32,508 nt of DNA from Thecamonas trahens ATCC 50062. Lineage: Eukaryota > Apusozoa > Apusomonadida > Apusomonadidae. The DNA is taken from the NCBI RefSeq assembly GCF_000142905.1, contig NW_013657660.1, forward strand, positions 231,174 to 263,681, in the 5' to 3' direction. Numbering within the stretch: position 1 is the stretch's first letter; each line of letters starts with the position of its first letter. This document shows, piece by piece, positions 26,701-32,508 of the stretch. Both the position numbers and the translations under genes were made by a program. The notes beneath the pieces were generated by a model. It ran no database searches. It saw only the letters and a list, made by a program, of their open reading frames with translations, and was not told the DNA's origin.

Positions 26701-29642
26701 TGCCAGCACCGCAAGCGCAGCCACAACATCGCGGGCGTGCCCGTTCGAGATCCACACCACAGTTGTCGGTACGCCCGGGGCTAGTGCGCGCGGCGAGCCC
26801 AAAGCCACCACGCCGGCTAGGACTGGCGCCAGCGCCACCGGCTTGCTCCCCGGCGCCTGTGCCCTCGCGAGCGGGACAAGAGAGCTCGACGCGGCATGGA
26901 CCAGCTGCTGCACCGTGTTCGGGCCAAGCGCCAGCGGCTGCGGCGTGATCCACGCCGGGCACCGACCCTCCGCGCCCGCCATGACCAGCTCGACGAGCGC
27001 GGCCTTGCCGGATGTCACCGCCTCAGCCTGCAGCGCCTCTAGCATGAGCAGGACCGCGGGCTCTATCTTGTCACCAAGCGAGGCGTCGAGGGCAAGAACA
27101 AAGTGTGCGTGCGCAACCGCGCCCGCTCGGGTCTCGTCGGCGACCCAGTCATCGTCGTCAAATCGCGGATAGAACGCAAGCAGCGCGGCGCGGTGACGGC
27201 TTGAATCGTCGAGCTCTTCCACCCACATCCGCGGCGCGTGTGCCTGCTCGCACGAGACCGTCACCCAGAGGTCACCGTCAGCCCAGCTCCCTGCGTCCGG
27301 CGGCGATGCCACCACCAGCTTGGACGCGGTCTGTTTGGCCACCGCAAAGTGCGGCGAGGCGCTCACGTCGCGAATCGGATACTGGCTCTCAAAGGCGAGA
27401 AGCAGCCGCGGCGGGGCTCTGGTTGTGGGAAAGAGCGAACTCGGCAGAGTCAGCCTCACCGCATCACTGGTCTGCTCCAGTTCCTGGACCCACTCGATGC
27501 GGACAAAGACGCTCGTCGACGGCGCAACTGCGCCGAGCTCCATCCGAAACTCGCGTGCAGCCTGGGCGTCATCGTCGGCTTGCAGCAGCATCGAGGCTTG
27601 GCCTGCAGCCTGCGCGGCTGTATGCGCTGCGCGCGCCGCACCTTTGCGCTTGACACTTGAGACCAGGAGCCGGTCGCCGATCTGGGCCTGGAAGCCCACA
27701 ACCGCCGCTGACCCTGCCGCAGCCAGTGGAAAGACAAACGCGCTAGTCAACGCCCTTCTCGTTGTGTTGGTGTAGTGGAGGAGTAGCTCAAAGCTCCCGA
27801 CCATGTCCACCACCGTGCCAGAGAGACTGGCACCAGCGCAGACAAGGCTGACTCCCGACGTTGTCACAACTCCGGCGCAGGAGGTTGGCGGGGCCGACGG
27901 CAGCTGCCACGGAATTCCGACCACATGCGAGGCCGATATCGGGCGGAGCGGCGAGGTGGCGCTGACCAGCTCGAGCGGCGGCGGCCCGACGCTGCCGTCG
28001 ATCTGGGCCTGTGTCCATGACGTGGCATGCGGGTGCACAGATGCATGCTGGGCAGCGCGGATGGCCTTGACCACATCCGGATGACTGCCGATGCCCGAGC
28101 CGACAGCCAGACCACAATCGACAGCCGTCGCAACCTGGACTGCGACGACGGCAGCGAGCGAGAGAGCCGACTCATCGAAAACGGCCCAGAACTCGTCTTG
28201 GAACGCGGTGGCTACCAGGCTCGACGCCGACGACGCGACAGCATGGACTGCGGCGACGCCGAGGTGGGCATACTCGCCTGGCTGGGCAACCTGCGCCACA
28301 CGCGAAGCCGAGAGCGAGAACACAGCAATCCAACGCGAAGTTCCCTTGATCGGGAGCTGCGGCAGTCTTGACACGAGGCTGGGGGCGGCCCACGGCTGCG
28401 AGGAGCGAAGCGCCGCCTGCAGCGCCGCCGCCGCCGACCCAAACCCGTAGAGCCCATCGCCGAGGGCCGGGACCGAGCCTGGGCCGAGCGCAGCTTCCAG
28501 CGCGGCGCGCGAGTGCGCAGCACGGGCGTTGCCGCCAACGAGCGAAAAGATCTGCAGCTCGTTGAGCGGGACGTAGATACGGGTGGTGTTCAAATCGCCG
28601 GCACTCTGCGCCTCGCAAAAGACGGCGCGCGGAACGACCCAGAGCGGGGTGTCGGCCGACTCACTTGCGGTACTCCGCAGATCAGGGTACTCGGGAATGA
28701 ACCGACGATTGAGCGAGAGTGAGGCAGTCGCCGAATCGCCATACGACTCAGCGGCGGTCTGAATCGTCTGCCGCGCACGCGTGCACGCAGTGCTTGCCAG
28801 CTGGTGCGGAGGCGCCGAGTCGCCGAAAAACTCATCAGCATCATCATCAGCAGTGCTCGGGAGCCACGTCTCCCACCCAGCAGCAGCCACCAGCTCGACT
28901 GCTCGCCGCGAGGTGAGCGGTTCGAGGTGGAGCTGGACAGGAAAGCCGCGAGGCGGCGCGTTGGAATCGACGCCGCGCGGCAGGACGGCGTCAGCAGTAG
29001 CGTACGCCTCGAGGAGCAGCTCTTGCGACGCGACAAAAGCGTCGCGGGCAAGCATGCTTCCAGCAAAGACATCGCCTGGCACGACATGCGCCATGACCGC
29101 GCGGCCGTCCCATGCCGCGGTGTACTCGGAGGCAAGATCTTGGATATCAGCCGACGGCGCAGAGGCGAGGCGGGCTAGCGCCGATGAAATTGCTCCCAGT
29201 TTAGAGTACCCCAGCTCTCGCAGCGACGGGAGAGTATACTCGACATCAGTAACAAGCGATGGATACAGCGCGGCGTCAAGGCCGTGGTAGCCCGCCCTGC
29301 GGAGAGCGGCCCGAGAGGCCGGTCGGGCCGCCAGGCGAGACGAGCCGAGGAGCGGCGAGACCGGATCCAGACATGGGACCATGCCTTCTGCAAAGACATC
29401 AGCACAGACCTTGGCAAACACTGCCCGCGCGTCTGCCGGAGAGGCACACGGATGGACGGCCTCGACCGGCTGACGGGCCAGCACCTCGGCTTCGACAACG
29501 GCTGCTGTCACCGCCGCCAGCGGCGCTGCCGACACCACGACGGCCAGGCCGGCCTCTGCATCCTCCACCACCTCAACCGCGACTATCCGCGAGTTTCCGA
29601 CAAAAACGCGATACGCCCACCCGCAGGGAGGGTGTTGGCCAT
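23701..29642 (-). CDS. PARP4-like/VIT/vWA protein fused to an R-SNARE helix and a polytopic membrane region
   Basis: One stop-free frame of about 1,970 residues. From the N-terminus (plus-strand coordinates): a helical region; a PARP-fold segment with LGDGLYGFGSAAAAL (28414-28470) and DEFWAVFD (Glu codon 28192-28194); a VIT domain (about 27845-27415); PRMWVEE (27217-27237), a PARP4 landmark; a vWA-like domain (about 27110-26570) with degenerate MIDAS (DASLG, WISNGHARD); PARP4-like VYGFVDYC and ALISDWEHG blocks. A Lys/Arg-rich linker leads to an R-SNARE helix (25320-25165) that aligns without gaps to VAMP across the zero layer, with Arg at 25246-25248. About ten hydrophobic segments follow to the C-terminus (25160-23880). 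The PARP His appears lost, so the enzyme is probably inactive. First in-frame ATG is 29382; coding-like sequence continues upstream, and ATG 29642 is in another frame, implying a small intron or indel. Domains are firm; the single-protein interpretation rests on the absence of any stop. Confidence 0.78.
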
Positions 29643-29839
29643 GACTTGCGGTGGTGAGCAGAGAGAAGGGTGCTGTCGTACAGGGTTTGGGAGCTTTGGA
29701 ATTTTTGGTGAGCAATGGAAAGGCGGCCGTTGGCCACGGAAGGAAGGAAACAAGGCGTATGAATGCATGTGTGTATGTACGCGTGTGCGCGCGCGCGCGT
29801 GTTTGTGTGTGCATGTATGTACCACGGGTTCGCAGACAA
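29643..29839. repeat. Upstream region of the PARP4-like gene with alternating GT/GC tract
   Basis: The 197 bp between the myristoylated-protein stop and the PARP4-like start contain, at about 29766-29818, a long alternating purine-pyrimidine tract (gtgtatgtacgcgtgtgcgc and onward), a candidate Z-DNA former. It occupies the leader or promoter of the minus-strand gene. Confidence 0.55.
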
Positions 29840-30649
29840 CTACTTGGGCGGTGCAGATGGCGGCGAGTACGGCGGCGGAGCTTCGCCACCGTTCGGATCG
29901 GCGGACGGATGAGCTGCCGGAAAGGCGGACGGATGAGCTGCGGGGGGCGGGATTGGGTCGGCAGGGTACGGCACGGCCGGGGGGGCAGGCGCGGGGTAGG
30001 CGACGGCGGCAGCAGGTGCAGGGTACGAGGCCTGCTTGGGGCGGTGGTTCGGGTCGACGGCGACTGCAACGCCGCCAACACCACCGGGTGATTGATGGAA
30101 CGGCGGCGGGGCGGGCGCCGCCACAGCACCAGGCTCGGCCGCCGCGCCGGTGTAGTGGATGCGACGGGCCTCATCGCGCATGCGGGTGATCTCGTTGACC
30201 CACCACTCGGCGTGGTAGACGACGACGGCAAAGTGGAACTTCTTGCCCTCCCACGATGAATCGTGCGGCGGCGTGGCGGCGGTGTAGATACCGGCGACAT
30301 CGACTAATGCCATGCCCTTGCAGCAGCAGCAGCAGAGACACATGTCATCGTTTGTTTTGCCATCGCGCCACGCGTTGGCGACGGCGACCGTGTCGATGTA
30401 CGCCGCCGGGACCTCAAAGTGAGGAATGGTGACCGGCGTGCACCCCGTTGCTGTCATCCGCAGGCCGACCTTGTAGTCCGAGGTAAGGTAGAGGTACCCG
30501 TTGGTCCCGAGCTCCTTGGACTGGAAGAACCGCTTCTTGATGTTGAATCTGCCTGCTCCCACCGCCGTATGCGCCACGATGTTCAACGACTGCGCCGCGC
30601 TCGGCGTCGGGCCGGCCTTCTTGTTGATGCAGCAAGCACAGTTTCCCAT
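29840..30649 (-). CDS. N-myristoylated GRAM-like protein with C-terminal PPxY (WBP2-like layout)
   Basis: The frame is longer, but the start is taken at ATG 30649, giving MGNCACC: Gly2 for myristoylation plus adjacent cysteines for palmitoylation, and a C/CA-rich leader lies upstream. Length 269. Residues about 30-165 look like a GRAM/PH-type beta domain (GTNGYLYLTSDYKVGLRM, IPHFEVPAAYIDTVAV, KFHFAVVVYHAEWW), interrupted by a cysteine cluster CLCCCCCKG near 116-122. The last 100 residues are Pro/Ala-rich and end with PPPYSPP, a PPxY ligand for WW domains such as those of NEDD4 ligases or YAP. GRAM followed by a PPxY tail is the layout of WBP2, but similarity is weak and no WBP2 has this lipid-modified N-terminus. 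Function unknown; predicted membrane-bound adaptor. Confidence 0.65.
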   Translation of the reverse strand: MGNCACCINKKAGPTPSAAQSLNIVAHTAVGAGRFNIKKRFFQSKELGTNGYLYLTSDYKVGLRMTATGCTPVTIPHFEVPAAYIDTVAVANAWRDGKTNDDMCLCCCCCKGMALVDVAGIYTAATPPHDSSWEGKKFHFAVVVYHAEWWVNEITRMRDEARRIHYTGAAAEPGAVAAPAPPPFHQSPGGVGGVAVAVDPNHRPKQASYPAPAAAVAYPAPAPPAVPYPADPIPPPAAHPSAFPAAHPSADPNGGEAPPPYSPPSAPPK

Positions 30650-30704
30650 GGCGGTAGGGTGTCGACGAGAACGAGAGGCAAAAGAGGGGGGAGGGGGAGG
30701 TGGC

Positions 30705-30756
<52 letters not shown>
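30705..30756. repeat. (GT)26 microsatellite
   Basis: An uninterrupted GT dinucleotide run of about 52 bp lies 56 bp upstream of the myristoylated-protein ATG. On that gene's coding strand it is a CA repeat, matching the CA-rich leaders of symplekin and the CBS gene. Confidence 0.95.
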
Positions 30757-30760
<4 letters not shown>

Positions 30761-31247
30761 GGAGGCGGGTGCTACGATTTGCAGGCTTGTCGTGCTCGCT
30801 TGCCGCATGCGCCGGAAGACGCGTTCGCAGGAGCCGTTTCGTAACGAGCTGCTGCACTTCGTCCAGACCACCAACTGCCACTCGACGGGCAAGGGCCTTT
30901 CAAAGGCTAATGCCAATTAAAAGTCGCCGTTACCTGTTTGATAAGCATATTTTTTTCCTTCGTATGACACTCGTTCCATCAAACTATGGAACGCGCGACT
31001 GTTCCCGCAATGCGTCTGCCACGTCGCGTTCAAGGCACCGTCACCCGACGGACACTTGTCGACAGCCCACTCCCCCACTTACCACACACGAGTGGCAGAC
31101 AAACAAGCAACAGTTACTTGTTCTCCGGCATATCCACTTCTCCCTTGTGTTGTTTGCCGACGTATACACCAACTGCTTCCCGTGCTCTCGGCACTTGCGT
31201 GACCCTCACCTCCTCGAGCCTCACTTCGAATCAATCAAGCAAATTCG

Positions 31248-31255
31248 CCACGTCA
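31248..31255 (-). promoter_or_regulatory. ATF6/UPRE-type motif TGACGTGG next to the bZIP start codon
   Basis: The plus strand reads ccacgtca, so the minus strand reads TGACGTGG, the known ATF6-binding (UPRE) core. It is 17 bp upstream of the bZIP ATG; a related ccacgtcg sits at 31019-31026. An 8-bp match can arise by chance; autoregulation is an inference. Confidence 0.3.
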
Positions 31256-31271
31256 CACGCAGCTGACCACC

Positions 31272-32508
31272 ATGGACATGGAGTTCCCGACCGAGTCGTC
31301 GGACCTGCTCTCGATGTGCCTCTTCCCACAGTCGTCTGAAGCTACACCAATGGCGACGACGGGCGGCGAAGCTCCGCTTGACCCGCTCGACTTTCTCCTC
31401 GACGCCCCGGCTGACCAGCTCAAGAGCGGCGGCGAGCCCATGCCGCCGCGTGGCACCCTGGCCGCTGCCGGCCTCTCGCTCGACCTACCTGCTGTCGGCG
31501 CCGCCAATGGGCTCGACCTCGACAGCTACCTGATGGGCGACGGGTCTGGGCTCGGGCTCGGGCTCGGGCTCTCGCCCGCGGGCCTGGGCGTGGCCGACTC
31601 GGGCACCTCGCCGCTCACCATGGGCCTCGAGCCGATGCTGACGTCGTCGGCGACGCCGCGGACGCTCTCTGCCTCAGCTTCGCCCGAGCCGGAGACCAAG
31701 CCGCGGTTCCAGGCGTCCAAGTCACCGGACCCGTCGCGGGTTGCCCCGCAGTCGACGCCGTCGCCAGACCGCGAGCGGCACTCAGAGTCTTCTGAGGACG
31801 AGGCCTCGCTCTCGTCGTCGCCGCGGACGAGCAAGGCCGGCACCGGCAAGGCGCCGCAGGCCTCGCGCAAGCGCAAGCGCTCGGCCACCAAGACGTCGCC
31901 GGCCAGCGGGCCCAACGCGCCAATCTCGCGCGAGGAGCTCCTCGACCTTGTCTCCAAGGGCCTGCCCAAGCACCTGCTCAAGGACAACCTCACGCCGGCG
32001 GAGCAGCGCGAGCTGAAGCGCCAGCGGCGGCTGATCAAGAACCGCGAGTCTGCACACAACTCGCGCCGCCGCAAGAAGGACTACCTCAACCATTTGGAGA
32101 CCAAGGTGGCGTCGCTCGAGGGCGACAATGCCGAGCTCCGCCGCAAGGTCCACGAGCTGCAGAACCACACCCATGCGCTCGAGGCTGAGATTGCGCACCT
32201 CCGCGCCGCCAACCCCAAGGCGGCCGCAGCGTACGCCGCCTCGCCACAAGGCCTCGCCGCGCCAGTCCACTCGCCATTCTCGTCGCCTGGCGCGTTTGCG
32301 TCTGCTCGCGCGGCGGCAGCCGCCGCCGCGTCGGCGGCCTCGGGCGCGCCGTCGGGCTCAGGCATGTCGACCAACATGAAGGCGGCTTCGGTCTGCCTCA
32401 TGGTCATGCTCTTCTCGTTTGGCCTCTTCTTCAACGGGCAGCAGCCGCTGGCGTCGCTTGCGACGTACGGCGGCGCGCTCTCGGCCGCGGGCCCTGCCCT
32501 CGGCACCG
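31272..32508 (+). CDS. Membrane-tethered bZIP transcription factor, ATF6/CREB3-like (3' end beyond window)
   Basis: 412 codons are visible from ATG 31272 with no stop before the right edge. The N-terminal 190 residues are acidic, Ser/Leu/Asp-rich and resemble an activation domain (LDPLDFLLDAP, SESSEDEASLSSS), with a Gly-Leu repeat (GLGLGLGL). A basic patch RKRKR is near 200. The bZIP begins at about 248: KRQRRLIKNRESAHNSRRRKK, with the invariant Asn257 of N-x7-R, followed by a leucine zipper with heptad hydrophobics through about 300. An Ala-rich linker leads to a hydrophobic helix at about 371-388 (ASVCLMVMLFSFGLFF). This bZIP-then-membrane order is that of ATF6 and CREB3/OASIS, which are released from the ER or Golgi by S1P/S2P cleavage under stress. 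The lumenal domain and any S1P site lie mostly outside the window. Confidence 0.82.
   Translation, partial: MDMEFPTESSDLLSMCLFPQSSEATPMATTGGEAPLDPLDFLLDAPADQLKSGGEPMPPRGTLAAAGLSLDLPAVGAANGLDLDSYLMGDGSGLGLGLGLSPAGLGVADSGTSPLTMGLEPMLTSSATPRTLSASASPEPETKPRFQASKSPDPSRVAPQSTPSPDRERHSESSEDEASLSSSPRTSKAGTGKAPQASRKRKRSATKTSPASGPNAPISREELLDLVSKGLPKHLLKDNLTPAEQRELKRQRRLIKNRESAHNSRRRKKDYLNHLETKVASLEGDNAELRRKVHELQNHTHALEAEIAHLRAANPKAAAAYAASPQGLAAPVHSPFSSPGAFASARAAAAAAASAASGAPSGSGMSTNMKAASVCLMVMLFSFGLFFNGQQPLASLATYGGALSAAGPALGT

Larger units (their letters stand above)
30650..31271. promoter_or_regulatory. 622-bp divergent intergenic region between myristoylated protein and bZIP gene
   Basis: It contains a C-rich leader of the minus-strand gene, the GT microsatellite at 30705-30756, an AT-richer patch with a T-run at about 30946-30957, a tgtcgaca palindrome near 31056 and two ccacgtc words (31019 and 31248). 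No gene or tRNA was seen. It is the longest apparently non-coding stretch apart from the gap region. Confidence 0.6.

Noticed and set aside
29382-29642. Longin domain at the N-terminus of the SNARE fusion
   Set aside because: I compared the visible N-terminal segment with longin-type R-SNAREs and saw no convincing match; it fits a PARP4-like N-terminal region no worse.
29643-30300. N-terminal extension of the giant frame up to 30300
   Set aside because: That part overlaps the myristoylated-protein gene in another frame and the GT-rich leader, and its peptide is low-complexity (Pro/Arg and His-Thr runs).
30650-30916. N-terminal extension of the myristoylated protein to 30916
   Set aside because: It would translate the microsatellite as a His-Thr repeat, and it hides the MGNCACC lipidation signal.
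13767-31271. Functional gene cluster for DNA repair and replication
   Set aside because: XRCC4, RMI1, CDC7, CDC25-like and PARP4-like genes are interspersed with lipid, channel and RNA genes on both strands. Only the XRCC4/RMI1 pair has a specific arrangement worth reporting.
1-32508. tRNA, rRNA or snRNA genes
   Set aside because: I looked in the intergenic stretches for T-loop words (gttcga) and paired stems. The closest hit, ttcgaatca near 31226, lacks a stem and the rest of a tRNA.

Overview
The window is nuclear DNA of a GC-rich, gene-dense unicellular eukaryote that almost certainly bears flagella. The evidence is a full set of eukaryotic genes (DYRK and CDC7 kinases, symplekin, XRCC4, RMI1, a Kir-type K+ channel, an R-SNARE, a membrane-tethered bZIP factor, a PARP4-like protein) together with a sperm-tail PG-rich (STPGR) repeat protein typical of flagellated cells. 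Most genes are single uninterrupted reading frames, so introns are few, although three 5' ends (DYRK, Kir channel, PARP4-like) cannot be closed without an intron or a frameshift. The mix of genes and composition would suit an apusomonad such as Thecamonas, but that is a guess that needs a database comparison.

Layout. 1-6558: a class-2 DYRK kinase (+) and symplekin (+). 6568-12100: a small four-helix membrane protein (-) and a 1530-residue protein made of 45 tandem STPGR units (-). 12480-14703: XRCC4 (-) and RMI1-like (+), two DNA-repair genes sharing a 196-bp divergent promoter with a 10-bp-arm inverted repeat. 14754-20043: choline/ethanolamine kinase (-), an inward-rectifier K+ channel with an unusual selectivity filter (+), a TrmH-type RNA methyltransferase (-) and CDC7 kinase (+). 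20074-21787: a four-CBS protein (-) and a small CDC25-like rhodanese phosphatase (-). 21915-22146 is an assembly gap. 22225-23694: a type II membrane protein that may be a glycosyltransferase (+). 23701-29642: a giant frame (-) joining a PARP4-like PARP/VIT/vWA region to an R-SNARE helix and then to a polytopic membrane region. 29840-30649: an N-myristoylated GRAM-like/PPxY protein (-). 31272 to the right edge: an ATF6/CREB3-like bZIP factor with a transmembrane segment (+), cut by the window end.

Genome-wide habits visible here: convergent genes end 6-50 bp apart; start codons are preceded on the coding strand by C-rich or CA-rich tracts; divergent promoters carry short palindromes. Several genes concern genome maintenance or the cell cycle (XRCC4, RMI1, CDC7, CDC25-like, PARP4-like), but there is no operon and the grouping may be chance.

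The most unusual item is the PARP4-like/VIT/vWA/R-SNARE/multi-helix fusion. PARP4 is the vault-particle PARP; here its C-terminal part is replaced by a SNARE helix with a conserved zero-layer arginine and by roughly ten membrane segments, with no stop codon between the parts.
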